The notes beneath the pieces were generated by a model, which worked only from the letters and a program-made list of their open reading frames with translations, did no database searches and had not been told where the DNA came from. Position numbers and translations under genes: made by a program. 36,311 bases of DNA, taken from the NCBI GenBank assembly GCA_964436125.1, contig CAYTBT010000030.1, positions 1 to 36,311 on the forward strand. The letters run 5' to 3'. This document shows positions 18,299-27,006 of this stretch, one piece after another. The DNA comes from CAYRFF01 sp964436125 (GTDB taxonomy: Bacteria > Bacteroidota > Bacteroidia > Chitinophagales > Saprospiraceae). Positions within the stretch are counted from its first letter, which is position 1; each line of letters opens with the position of its first letter.

Positions 18299-18847
18299 TC
18301 ACAGACTTGAAGGAGCGAGGAATTCTCGCTTAGGAGTATCAAATTGAATCAGACAATTCCAGATATGATGCCCCTGTACAGCGCGCTTATCAATTGAGCG
18401 CAATGCATAGTATATCTCAAATATATCCTCCTCTGACATCACATAATGATGAATAATATCCGATCTGTTCTCAAGCTCTTCTAGCCATTGAGAATAGGTA
18501 AAAACCGAGTCAATTAATTGCTCCAGAGAAGCATTTACGTAATTCATCGGATGGTTTTTCTCTTTATAATAAACGCAGCCATTATCATGGAGAAATATGT
18601 ACTCATCATTCCCTTGAAAACTCCCTGAGCCCAATATCATCCTACAGCCCGGAATAGTATTATCGCGCAATAAATGAAGATGTAGATCAAAGTTAAAAAA
18701 AGGTAAGCCACGATCCGGTAAACCATATTCCTTAAGAATTGAGCATTCTATTGCACTGAGTAATCGCTCAGATTCTGCCGGTATCTTATGTATCTTACAA
18801 TCATACTCCCTGAAGTGAGAGTAGTATTCATCAGGTCTTGTCTGCAT
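18299..18847 (-). CDS. SUKH-4-like immunity-type protein
   Basis: 182 residues, no signal or membrane segment. The run YGLPDRGLPFFNF near residue 40-53, followed by a beta-rich middle (DEYIFLHDNGCVYY) and VNASLEQLIDSVF, resembles the SMI1/KNR4 (SUKH) superfamily, best the SUKH-4 group, which typically neutralises polymorphic nuclease toxins. No toxin gene is adjacent, so if it is an immunity protein it is an orphan, perhaps against a neighbour's toxin. The call is by pattern and is moderate. The gene faces the EEP-like gene. Confidence 0.45.
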   Translation of the reverse strand: MQTRPDEYYSHFREYDCKIHKIPAESERLLSAIECSILKEYGLPDRGLPFFNFDLHLHLLRDNTIPGCRMILGSGSFQGNDEYIFLHDNGCVYYKEKNHPMNYVNASLEQLIDSVFTYSQWLEELENRSDIIHHYVMSEEDIFEIYYALRSIDKRAVQGHHIWNCLIQFDTPKREFLAPSSL

Positions 18848-18982
18848 ACCACAAGTTTTATTGATGTGTCACAAGAACAACATTGGGCGAAAATTACGAT
18901 ATAATCCCCACATACACAATACAAGCATAAAAAAAGTTTAATCTTTTCGCCCGGCTTGAGAAAGAGTTATCTCAACGAGCTA

Positions 18983-19066
18983 TTAACCTATGAGTGATAT
19001 CTCTGCAGAGAAGAAAAGAAAAGTGACAAGTAGAACGGATAAAACTACGTACATCCATTTCTTCAT
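18983..19066 (-). CDS. Possible 27-residue single-helix membrane peptide
   Basis: ATG at 19066, stop at 18983. The peptide has a basic start (MKKW), then a run of about 20 hydrophobic residues, and ends ISLIG. It has the build of small membrane proteins, but there is no clear promoter or homology I can name. It lies in a 1-kb region otherwise without genes. Confidence 0.28.
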   Translation of the reverse strand: MKKWMYVVLSVLLVTFLFFSAEISLIG

Positions 19067-19209
19067 AATCAGTTATTTTGGGATGAATTAATAGCTCTAA
19101 TCTATGGACATTATGCTATTATAACAAGCTTGTAATCAATATTTTATACGAAGTGTAAATATTTTTATTTTAAAATATAGTTACTCTTGACTTTCAGCTA
19201 TTTTATACC

Positions 19210-19407
19210 TTATTTATATAGTTTATATGTATAATATTGTTGGACATGTTTTCTCCACACTTCTGCAAGATAGTCTATCAATCTTGTTGTTTCACTCTGA
19301 TTATTATGGAGGTTATTTATGAATTGGGATGCGATAGTGGGATAATTGCAGTAGGTATTGTCTTTACTTATTGGAAAAAAATAAGCTAGAATCACCGGGA
19401 TTTTCAT
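19210..19407 (-). CDS. Small hypothetical ORF
   Basis: 65 codons from ATG at 19407. Not recognised. The middle (ASQFINNLHNNQSETTRLID) looks helix-forming and the tail is basic/aromatic. The surroundings are A+T-rich and no good promoter or RBS is seen. It could be real, a remnant, or chance. Confidence 0.25.
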   Translation of the reverse strand: MKIPVILAYFFPISKDNTYCNYPTIASQFINNLHNNQSETTRLIDYLAEVWRKHVQQYYTYKLYK

Positions 19408-19576
19408 CTATAATTTAACCAGGAGTCGTAAATTGATGACAAACAAAGGCTAAGGGTAGGAATAATCCGGATAATACTACTTGCACGCGAGACTACAATT
19501 AAACTCGCTGTCCGATTTATTTACAATGGAGTGATGCTTAATCTGCTTTTTCATAAAGTATCTAGGGAAGATTCAT

Positions 19577-19584
19577 TACCTTTG
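19577..19584 (+). promoter_or_regulatory. Bacteroidota -7 box before the cobalamin riboswitch
   Basis: TACCTTTG, an exact TAnnTTTG, lies just before the first conserved riboswitch helix. That is the place expected for the transcript start of a riboswitch leader. Confidence 0.6.
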
Positions 19585-19596
19585 CGTTGCTCAAGG

Positions 19597-19805
19597 TTAC
19601 TTGGTAGGTTCTGAAGAGGGACATATCAAGTTGAAAAGGGAATCCGGTGACAGTTAACACTTATTCCGGAGCTATCCCCGTAGCTGTAAGCTAGTAACTC
19701 ATGAAGATGAGATATTGATAAAATTATTAATCCACTATCACTAGACCACTATAAGGTGATGGGAAGGAATTATCAAGAATAGCGAGCCAGAAGACCTGCC
19801 TGGGC
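19597..19805 (+). promoter_or_regulatory. Cobalamin (AdoCbl-class) riboswitch
   Basis: Conserved elements in order: GGTT...GAAGAGGGA in the first helices, AAAAGGGAATCCGGTGA, TCCGGAGCTATCCCCGTAGCTG, and the B12 box AGCCAGAAGACCTGCC within 19783-19800. Spacing fits the Cobalamin Rfam family. It precedes a BtuB-like receptor gene by about 100 bases. Downstream, TGTACA...CTTGTACA (around 19860-19884) can form a hairpin that may be the expression platform. Vitamin B12 binding would be expected to reduce expression of the two-gene operon. Confidence 0.92.
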
Positions 19806-19908
19806 ATATAATTACATTCTTTCGGAGGAAAAGAGAAAAGTTTACGATAGTTCAAGATAGTGTACAGAAGTATCACCTTGTACATAGCTTCTTTCCCTGC
19901 TGTATAGA

Positions 19909-21960
19909 ATGATTACGGAATATAGAATAGCTTGGATTTTGCGTAAGCTGATATATATGGCAACTTTCTTACTCCCGGGATATTTTTCAACCGGAATTTA
20001 TGGTCAGGTGAGTGATACCATACGCTTATCACCTGTTGAGTATCAATATCACCAGTTGTACATGCCCTTGTATCAGAACCAGATACAGACTTATGACAGT
20101 AGCGAGTTAAGTATTTTTACCGGACAGACGCTGTCACAACTTTTACGGCAAGGTTCACACTTGATTATAAAATCCTATGGAGCGTCCTCCTTGTCCACTG
20201 CTTCTTTCAGAGGGAAAGCAGCCTCACATACCGGGGTATTCTGGAATGGAATACGGATAAATTCACCGCTTGTCGGACAGGTTGACATGAACTCCATACC
20301 TATTAATGCCATACAAGGGCTCACGATTCTTCCCGGCAATGCGTCTTTCAGATCTGGTTCCGGGGCGCTAGGAGGAGCGATTATTCTAGGAAATTCACTC
20401 CATAATTTATGTGATAATTGCGAGGAAGGCCATAAAATGAGCTTATCTGGATTACAGGAAATAGGAAGCTATGGCAAGCACAACACAATCCTGTCTTATC
20501 AACAAGCACTAGGTACATTTAATTTTGGATTAAGTGCATATCACAGCAATGCAGATAATGATTTCACTTTCTTAAATACCGCTATACGCAATCCACGGAT
20601 TGATACACAACGGAATGCACAATATCTCCGGTGGGGTGCGACCGCCAATCTCCAGTTCATTCCCCAGCGTCCAGAATCCGGCGAGATTCACGATACCTTA
20701 AATTATGCAATCTGGTATCAACAATTTCAGCGACAGATTCCACCACTTATGCCTGACCTCGGCGTAGAAAGAGATGAAAGGCAAGAAGATATAAGTTTAC
20801 GATCAACAATACAGTATAAATTAAAGCGTAGAGGACAGACACATAACTTAACCGTAGGTTTAAATTCAGAGAAAACCATCTATTCACTTTTTTTTCTTAT
20901 CCCTCATCAAGAACCTTATGAGCAATTTAACTCCTATAGCAATTTCACTTCACTTCAATTACACTATGTCTTTAAAACTGTAATTCATCGATTTCATCAT
21001 CTCTTATTGAGTACGAGAAATACATATCAGTGGGCAGATTATCATGCGAGACGGACAGGTGCCGGCTATAAAGCACAACGTTATACAAATCAAGTTCAGG
21101 CTGCTTACCGCTATAATTTTAAACATGGTTTCCACGCAGAAATCGTCGGTAATCTTACGAGCTATCTTCCCGGGGAAACTGAATTCAATGGCAGCATAGG
21201 CTTTTTTTATAAACATATCCTCAAGGAAACCGATGCGAGCTCATCGCGATGGACAATGGGAGCAGAAATAGGACGGAATACACATCAACCTACATTGAAT
21301 GACTTGTACTGGGAGCCGGGTGGAAATCCCGATCTATCGACGGAAAAGGCAATAGAATTTTCTTTGCCGATACAGTATATCCGAATCAATGGCGGAAACA
21401 GGTTAAGCTTTCAATTAAGCCCTTATTACTCACAAGTAAGGGATTGGATTTTATGGAAACCGACGCGTTATCGCTTCTGGGAGCCGATAAATATAAGAAA
21501 TGTGACATCCAGCGGTATCGAGGTGCATGCCGACTGGAATTACACCGGTAAAACGACACAATCAAGCCTTAAAGCCAACTATTCTTTCAGTCCGACAATT
21601 GAAACAAGCGATAATCAAAGCTGGAACTTTTCTTATCAACAACTACCCTACATTCCACTGCATCAATTCCAGTTCTCCTATCGCTTAAGCTTAATAAAAA
21701 TGCATACTAGCCTACTTTATGCAATACAACTTAACGGAGCGCGGTACACCGATTCCCCATTTGTCGGTAAGCGCAGCATCCTCAGTGCATACAATGTACA
21801 AGACATACAACTTTCATACGTATTTACACTACGTGATTTTAGGTCTCGAATATTATTCAGAATAAATAATATCTGGGATTCTGCATACCAATCTATTAAA
21901 TGGAGACCGATGCCCGGACGCAATTATAACTTATTAATTCAAATAAATTTAAATCAATGA
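19909..21960 (+). CDS. btuB: BtuB-like TonB-dependent cobalamin receptor
   Basis: Predicted outer-membrane importer for cobalamin or other corrinoids. 683 residues: hydrophobic signal region (about 10-32), plug domain (TGQTLSQLLRQGSHLIIKSYG, then SFRGKAASHTGVFWNGIRIN and SGSGALGGAIIL, about 60-160), then a 22-strand-type barrel ending in RNYNLLIQINLNQ. It lacks the CarboxypepD_reg domain of the other receptor. The function rests mainly on the riboswitch upstream and the BtuG-like partner, whose start overlaps this stop (ATGA). A second in-frame Met at codon 17 is an alternative start. Confidence 0.82.
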   Translation: MITEYRIAWILRKLIYMATFLLPGYFSTGIYGQVSDTIRLSPVEYQYHQLYMPLYQNQIQTYDSSELSIFTGQTLSQLLRQGSHLIIKSYGASSLSTASFRGKAASHTGVFWNGIRINSPLVGQVDMNSIPINAIQGLTILPGNASFRSGSGALGGAIILGNSLHNLCDNCEEGHKMSLSGLQEIGSYGKHNTILSYQQALGTFNFGLSAYHSNADNDFTFLNTAIRNPRIDTQRNAQYLRWGATANLQFIPQRPESGEIHDTLNYAIWYQQFQRQIPPLMPDLGVERDERQEDISLRSTIQYKLKRRGQTHNLTVGLNSEKTIYSLFFLIPHQEPYEQFNSYSNFTSLQLHYVFKTVIHRFHHLLLSTRNTYQWADYHARRTGAGYKAQRYTNQVQAAYRYNFKHGFHAEIVGNLTSYLPGETEFNGSIGFFYKHILKETDASSSRWTMGAEIGRNTHQPTLNDLYWEPGGNPDLSTEKAIEFSLPIQYIRINGGNRLSFQLSPYYSQVRDWILWKPTRYRFWEPINIRNVTSSGIEVHADWNYTGKTTQSSLKANYSFSPTIETSDNQSWNFSYQQLPYIPLHQFQFSYRLSLIKMHTSLLYAIQLNGARYTDSPFVGKRSILSAYNVQDIQLSYVFTLRDFRSRILFRINNIWDSAYQSIKWRPMPGRNYNLLIQINLNQ

Positions 21961-23045
21961 TGAAATTAAAGTATTTTTTCCTCCTCTGTACACTGCTTAT
22001 TGTCGCATCTTGTGTCAAAGATTCCGATATAGATAAAGATACAGACAAGGATGATGTGGTTGAGTATATAATCCTCAATGAAGGTGCATTCTCAGGCAAT
22101 AATGCTTCATTAAGCACCTATGATCCCGTGAGCCAAGATGTTCACAATAATGTTTTCAGCGAGGTAAATAATTTTCCGCTGGGTGATGTAGGACAGTCCA
22201 TGCAACTTGTTAAGGACAGCTTGTTGTGGGTCGTTGTCAACAACTCCGGAAAGATTGAGGTGATTAATGCACATACATTTAAATCACTACACACGATTGA
22301 GGGATTTGTGTCCCCGCGTTATGCACTCATTTTTCCCAATCAGACAGCCTATGTAAGTAACCTATATAACAATGCTATAAATGTTGTCGATATGAATACT
22401 TATACGATAAGTGGTACAATTCAATTACCACATTCTGTCGAGGAAATGGTCAGATTCAAGGAAAATTATATCATTGCGGCGAGCTGGTCAGGAAATGATA
22501 TGCTTTATAAAATTGATATCAGCTCACAGACAGTTACAGATTCCCTGAAAGTCGGCTATGAACCAGGGAGCATTGAGTATGATTCAGATGGAAATCTATG
22601 GGTTTTATGTAGCGGTGGATATCCGAGCAGCTTCAACCCATACCGAGAAGATCCTGCCCTTGTGAAGGTAAATCCTCAAGACCTTTCCATAATCAAGAAA
22701 TATGATCTTCCTTCTGAGGATAATTATCCATCTGAATTAAAGTACAGCAAAGACGATGATGCCTTGTACTTTATTGTCAATACGATTTCCGATGATAAGA
22801 ATCTGGGCATATATAAATTTGATCTTGATGACTCAGTTATCCCTAGTAAAGCATTTATTCCTATGGATAATTTCACGTATTTGTATAAGCTTACGGTTGA
22901 TTCTGATGGAGATTTATGGGCAACGGATGCAATGGATTTCAGCAGTCCGGGCAAAGTGTATAAATTTAATAGTGATGGCACAGTAGAGGATAGTTTTACA
23001 ACGGGTATTTCTCCTTCTCGCGTACTCAGATTCACTCATGAGTAA
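21957..23045 (+). CDS. BtuG-like beta-propeller surface lipoprotein
   Basis: 362 residues: signal peptide with lipobox ending VASC (Cys19), followed by an acidic/lysine stretch like Bacteroidota surface-export signals, then a YncE/DUF5074-type seven-bladed propeller with repeated units (SGKIEVINAHTF, YNNAINVVDMNTY, GNDMLYKIDISSQ, DGNLWVLCSGG, DGDLWATDAMDF). In Bacteroides thetaiotaomicron, BtuG proteins of this build bind cobalamin on the surface and hand it to BtuB. Translational overlap with the BtuB-like gene and shared riboswitch control point to the same job here. Cobalamin binding itself is inferred. Confidence 0.75.
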   Translation: MMKLKYFFLLCTLLIVASCVKDSDIDKDTDKDDVVEYIILNEGAFSGNNASLSTYDPVSQDVHNNVFSEVNNFPLGDVGQSMQLVKDSLLWVVVNNSGKIEVINAHTFKSLHTIEGFVSPRYALIFPNQTAYVSNLYNNAINVVDMNTYTISGTIQLPHSVEEMVRFKENYIIAASWSGNDMLYKIDISSQTVTDSLKVGYEPGSIEYDSDGNLWVLCSGGYPSSFNPYREDPALVKVNPQDLSIIKKYDLPSEDNYPSELKYSKDDDALYFIVNTISDDKNLGIYKFDLDDSVIPSKAFIPMDNFTYLYKLTVDSDGDLWATDAMDFSSPGKVYKFNSDGTVEDSFTTGISPSRVLRFTHE

Positions 23046-23178
23046 TCAAGCCGATTCATTCAAGGGAGTTCAAGCTGAAATCATAGATTCCATTAATTTG
23101 TGGGAGATATCAGGGTTGAAATAGTACAGACTTTATCAAGCGAGGACTATGTCTTTATTCCATTGAATGAATTATATT

Positions 23179-23286
23179 CATTGACATATTTTCCGTGGAC
23201 AGAGACATTGCTTCCTGTCGTTGTACCAGTAAAGGACGATCGAACAATAAGTCTCTGTCCACGGAAATATTTCATAATAATCAATG
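23179..23286. repeat. Long imperfect palindrome (108 bp)
   Basis: TTTCCGTGGACAGAGAC at 23190-23206 is perfectly repeated inverted at 23251-23267. Pairing continues outward (CATTGA/TCAATG) and partly inward. It lies between the convergent btuG-like and Arc-type genes. Far larger than a normal terminator; it could be a MITE-like or REP-type element or a strong bidirectional stop. Confidence 0.7.
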
Positions 23287-23352
23287 CCGGCATGGAGATT
23301 TCTACTTATCGGGAAATAAGCTATTATAAACCTATTAAATGATTTATGCGGG

Positions 23353-23520
23353 TTATTCCTCTTCCTCCTTTGGCGATTTTCCCCTGCCATGTGTCTTTAA
23401 CGCTTCATGGATGATCCACTCCAGCTGGCCATTTACTGATCTGAATTCATCATCGGCCCATTTTTTTACTCTTTTATAGGCTTCCTCATTGATGCGTAAG
23501 ACAAATTTCTTTCGTGACAT
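23353..23520 (-). CDS. Arc-type ribbon-helix-helix small protein
   Basis: 55 residues from ATG at 23520. The sequence has KKFVLRINEEAYKRVKKWAD followed by SVNGQLEWIIHEALK, the beta-strand/helix/helix layout of Arc/MetJ DNA-binding proteins, and an acidic tail. It starts 10 bases after the SPFH gene stop, so the two are co-transcribed. Similar Arc-type mini-genes sit after SPFH genes in other Bacteroidota. It may be an autoregulator of the pair. DNA binding is inferred. Confidence 0.72.
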   Translation of the reverse strand: MSRKKFVLRINEEAYKRVKKWADDEFRSVNGQLEWIIHEALKTHGRGKSPKEEEE

Positions 23521-23530
23521 TGCTTAACAA

Positions 23531-24391
23531 TTAACTATATAAGCTTCCAGTATTGACTACCGGAGAAACTTCCTTTTCTCCACAGAGAACTACCATCAAG
23601 TTACTGACCATTGTTGCCTTCTTTTCCGGATCAAAATCTACTATTCCTTTATCGGAAAGTTTTCCAAGCGCATCCTCTACCATAAGCACCGCGCCCTCTA
23701 CTATTTTAAAACGAGCAGCTACGATAGCCTCAGCTTGTTGCCTTCTTAACATTGCAGCAGCGATTTCCTCGGCATAGGCAAGATAGCCTATCCGCGCTTC
23801 AAGGATTTCAATTCCTGCTATTTCAAGTCGTTCTGCAATCTCCTCTTCAAGGTTTTCATTTACTTCATTCAATCCGGAACGCAGGGTAATTTCTTCTTCG
23901 GTATCCGATTCAAAATTATCGTAAGAATACATTCCTGCGAGCTTCCTTACCGCAGAGTCCGTCTGTACTCGTACAAATTTTTCATAATCATCGACATCGA
24001 ATACCGCTTTATAGGTGTTTTTCACACGCCATACGAGAATTACGCTTATCATGATAGGATTTCCGAGCTTATCGTTGACCTTGACGCGTTCCGAGTCAAA
24101 GTTGCTGGCTCGCAAACTTACTTTCTGCTTCTTGTAAAATGGATTTACCCAGAAAAATCCATTCTTCTTTACCGTCCCCTTGTATTCACCGAAGAGAATG
24201 AGTACCGTGGACTCATTTGGGTTGACAACAAAGAAACCAGGCAGAATAAGAATGAATACAATGGTCAAGACTACGGCAACGATGAATAGACTCGGGGTTT
24301 CTTGTGAGAATAAGTAGCCTATCGTAGGTACTAAAATTAAGATTACCAACAACATGATATAACCGGATATCGCACTTCTTTCTTTTTCCAT
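23531..24391 (-). CDS. SPFH / Band 7 domain membrane protein
   Basis: 286 residues: two hydrophobic N-terminal helices (about 8-55), an SPFH domain starting at the NPNESTVLILFGEYKG segment, and a helical C-terminal part rich in Glu/Ala (ARIGYLAYAEEIAAAMLRRQQ) typical of stomatin/prohibitin-like oligomers. Such proteins form membrane ring scaffolds that organise membrane domains or proteases. No NfeD partner is adjacent; instead the Arc-type mini-gene follows. Start ATG at 24391 gives the hydrophobic anchor. Confidence 0.87.
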   Translation of the reverse strand: MEKERSAISGYIMLLVILILVPTIGYLFSQETPSLFIVAVVLTIVFILILPGFFVVNPNESTVLILFGEYKGTVKKNGFFWVNPFYKKQKVSLRASNFDSERVKVNDKLGNPIMISVILVWRVKNTYKAVFDVDDYEKFVRVQTDSAVRKLAGMYSYDNFESDTEEEITLRSGLNEVNENLEEEIAERLEIAGIEILEARIGYLAYAEEIAAAMLRRQQAEAIVAARFKIVEGAVLMVEDALGKLSDKGIVDFDPEKKATMVSNLMVVLCGEKEVSPVVNTGSLYS

Positions 24392-24745
24392 AGCTTAATT
24401 TTATTAAGTTAAGATTATATTGATATGATATTATAATGATATCATCTTGATAAAAGTTCAATCTGAGCTGAAAATCTTCAATAGGCTTAAAAATATATTC
24501 CATTTTACTAGAGACATTTCTTCTTCTGTTCCCTGCAATGGAGAACTTAATTATCCTTGGTGCCTTATGAAATTGGGATTTTACAGAGTCGTTTTGATCT
24601 CTTGCCTCAATAGGACCTTAAATCATTGAATGAACCGGGCAAATCGGATGGATATAGTAAAATCCCGGAGAGAACATAGCGATAGAAGTCATCCACCGGA
24701 GAGGAATAGTGGATGGACAAAATCTCAGCGAGAAAGAGAAATACC
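24392..24745. other. Intergenic region without recognised gene
   Basis: 354 bases between two minus-strand genes. A small hairpin CTTAATTTTATTAAG lies just upstream of the SPFH start. Nothing else is supported. Confidence 0.4.
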
Positions 24746-25552
24746 TCAAGCGATCTGTTCTTCCATAAGGCTGACAAAGTCGATAAAATTGACGATAGCT
24801 TCTCGACTTTTTATGCGTTCTTCAAAGAGCGCCATGTGACCGGAATTCTGCATAATGACAAGCTCTGAGATCTGCGCAAGCGAAGCTTGCGATACTTGTT
24901 TCTCCCAGGGGATGAGTTCATCATGTGCACCGAGGAGAATGAGAAAAGGCCGGGGCCATTTTTCCATAAAAGGCACTGCACTATCTCTATCGCGCATAGC
25001 CTTGATATAGGTAATTAAGGTCTCGGCACTGACATTGGCCTGCAGGTCGATAAGGTGTTGCTTGGTGTTTTTTAAATAGCTGTCTTGGGAATAAAAGTAT
25101 TGCTCGTAAGCGAGTGCGATAAACTTCTGGTCACCGTGCTTTTTGATAAATTGGATACTTTTATTTCTTTCTTTCACTCTGGTATTATTATCGGCAAATG
25201 GGTGAGAGTTTATAATCCCTAGGGCAGAAGTATGCTCGGGACGAGCATTTGCGTAAGCTAATGCCACATAAGCTCCGAGAGAATGGCCGATAAGTATCGG
25301 ATCGGAAATCTCTAGTTCATCGACTACATGGCGTACAATATCGGATAGTTGATTCATGGAAATATTATCTGTCATTTCCGATTTACCGAAGCCGGGAAAA
25401 TCAATTGAAACCGTCCCAAATGGAACGTCCTCAGTCACATAGCGCCATATATGTGAATTCTCACAGAAGCCGTGGAGGAAGACCACATTTTTCCCCTCTT
25501 GCATATTGTGTTCATAATAAATCTGCCGTCCCTTGTATGTAGTAATCGCCAT
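24746..25552 (-). CDS. Alpha/beta hydrolase
   Basis: 268 residues from ATG at 25552. An upstream in-frame Met at 25654 would add a hydrophobic stretch that looks like translated leader. Seen: VVFLHGFCENSHIWRYV oxyanion loop, nucleophile elbow GHSLG, acid in GAHDELIPW, and His in QNSGHMALFEE. This is the common esterase/peptidase-type hydrolase. No signal peptide with this start. Monocistronic and divergent from the SpoIIE-type phosphatase. Substrate unknown. Confidence 0.85.
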   Translation of the reverse strand: MAITTYKGRQIYYEHNMQEGKNVVFLHGFCENSHIWRYVTEDVPFGTVSIDFPGFGKSEMTDNISMNQLSDIVRHVVDELEISDPILIGHSLGAYVALAYANARPEHTSALGIINSHPFADNNTRVKERNKSIQFIKKHGDQKFIALAYEQYFYSQDSYLKNTKQHLIDLQANVSAETLITYIKAMRDRDSAVPFMEKWPRPFLILLGAHDELIPWEKQVSQASLAQISELVIMQNSGHMALFEERIKSREAIVNFIDFVSLMEEQIA

Positions 25553-25621
25553 AAGTGTCGTTTTTATCAGATAATTAAGCTCATTTATAGAAAATGAAAT
25601 GAAAATACCCGCTATAATATA

Positions 25622-25629
25622 CAAATCTA
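25622..25629 (-). promoter_or_regulatory. Bacteroidota -7 box for the alpha/beta hydrolase
   Basis: Reads TAGATTTG on the minus strand, an exact TAnnTTTG, about 70 bases before the 25552 start. It lies within the longer ORF upstream of that start, favouring the shorter protein. No clear -33. Confidence 0.42.
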
Positions 25630-25707
25630 AGGGATAAAGCGTACATTTAAGCATGAGATCTACTTCTTCTGAGAAGAATAGGGAAAAAACAGAGAATAAA
25701 TACAGAA

Positions 25708-26994
25708 ATGCAGGAGATTACTAAGAAGGATTACACCAGACTGGAAAATGAGCTTCATCTGAAAAATTTACAGATTAAAAGCTTGCTGGGAATCACACAG
25801 GCAATAAACAACAATGTCTCTGAGCCGGGATTGTATAAGATGTATCGCGATTTCCTGGCCTGGGAAATGAGTGTGGATAAAATGGCACTTCTTACCCAAG
25901 AAAAGGAGGGCTGGACATGCGCTGCTTGCATAGATACGGGTCGGGATTTTATCACTGAAGCCTTAATTGCCTGGTTGAATAATCTCGAGCGATTGCATAC
26001 GATAACGGAGGATGATCCTGAAGTACTGAGAGGATTTGATATAGTGATCCCTGTTCAGCATAAAGAAGAGCCGATAGCTTATGCCTTGATAGGAGGATTT
26101 GAGAAGGAGGACAATCCGTATAGCAAGGTTCAATTTATCACTACGATTACCAATATTATTGCCGTTGCCATCGAGAATAAACGCCTGTTTAAACATCGGC
26201 TGGAACAAGAGAAATTCAGGAAGGAGATGGAATTTGCCAGTGAAGTACAACGCTGGCTTCTTCCACAGTCATTTCCGGAGAATGAACGATATGATGTCGG
26301 CTTCTTTTACAAGCCACATTTCAATGTCGGCGGCGATTACTTTGATTTTTTCCCCATTGACGAGAATAACTTTTACTATTGTATTGCAGATATCTCGGGA
26401 AAAGGAGTGAGTGCGGCATTGCTTATGGCAAATTTTCAAGCGATTCTCCGCGGAAGATTGCTCCATCGACATATTGATCTGGATGACGTTGTCCGTCACT
26501 TGAATTACTCCGTACATAATATCACGAGGAGCGATAAATTTATCACCTTCTTTATTGCCAAGGTAGATCTCATCAAGAATAGAGTACGATATGTAAATGC
26601 CGGGCATAACCCACCGATTTTTTTCTATAAGGATCAGATAGAATTTATGGATAAAGGAACGACGGTCCTCGGTGCAGTAAAAGATCTCCCATTTATAGAA
26701 GTAGGAGAAAAACGTATCGAATACGATACTACCTTATTGAATTTTACCGATGGCCTCGTCGATTTAAAGAATGACAGCGGAGAAAATTTCACTGTAGAAC
26801 TCCTTAAAGAAATGCTTTTACAGCACGGAGAAGAACCATGTAAAGACTTTGTCTGCTTATTACAGGACACACTGGAAGACTTTAAAGGAGCGCAGAAATA
26901 TCCGGATGATATCGCCGTCTTAACCTTTAAGATTTTGCAGAAGAAGGCTGTAGGAAGACCACTTCAGCTGAGCAATGCTTACGAGAATCAATAA
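25708..26994 (+). CDS. GAF-SpoIIE (RsbU-type) PP2C phosphatase
   Basis: 428 residues, cytoplasmic. A coiled start, a GAF-like sensor (about 25-160), a linker helix, then a SpoIIE-type PP2C domain with EFASEVQRWLLP, GGDYFD (208-213), DISGKG (228-233), NAGHNP and TDGLVD, which carry the metal-binding Asp residues. Such enzymes dephosphorylate anti-sigma-factor antagonists (STAS proteins) in partner switching. No STAS or kinase gene is adjacent. The downstream TM2-TPR gene begins 12 bases after its stop, so they form an operon. Confidence 0.85.
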   Translation: MQEITKKDYTRLENELHLKNLQIKSLLGITQAINNNVSEPGLYKMYRDFLAWEMSVDKMALLTQEKEGWTCAACIDTGRDFITEALIAWLNNLERLHTITEDDPEVLRGFDIVIPVQHKEEPIAYALIGGFEKEDNPYSKVQFITTITNIIAVAIENKRLFKHRLEQEKFRKEMEFASEVQRWLLPQSFPENERYDVGFFYKPHFNVGGDYFDFFPIDENNFYYCIADISGKGVSAALLMANFQAILRGRLLHRHIDLDDVVRHLNYSVHNITRSDKFITFFIAKVDLIKNRVRYVNAGHNPPIFFYKDQIEFMDKGTTVLGAVKDLPFIEVGEKRIEYDTTLLNFTDGLVDLKNDSGENFTVELLKEMLLQHGEEPCKDFVCLLQDTLEDFKGAQKYPDDIAVLTFKILQKKAVGRPLQLSNAYENQ

Positions 26995-27006
26995 AGCTTA
27001 ATTCCT

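Noticed and set aside
23100..23342. Plus-strand ORF of 80 codons after the btuG-like gene
   Set aside because: It spans the 108-bp palindrome, so its open frame is a by-product of the inverted repeat.
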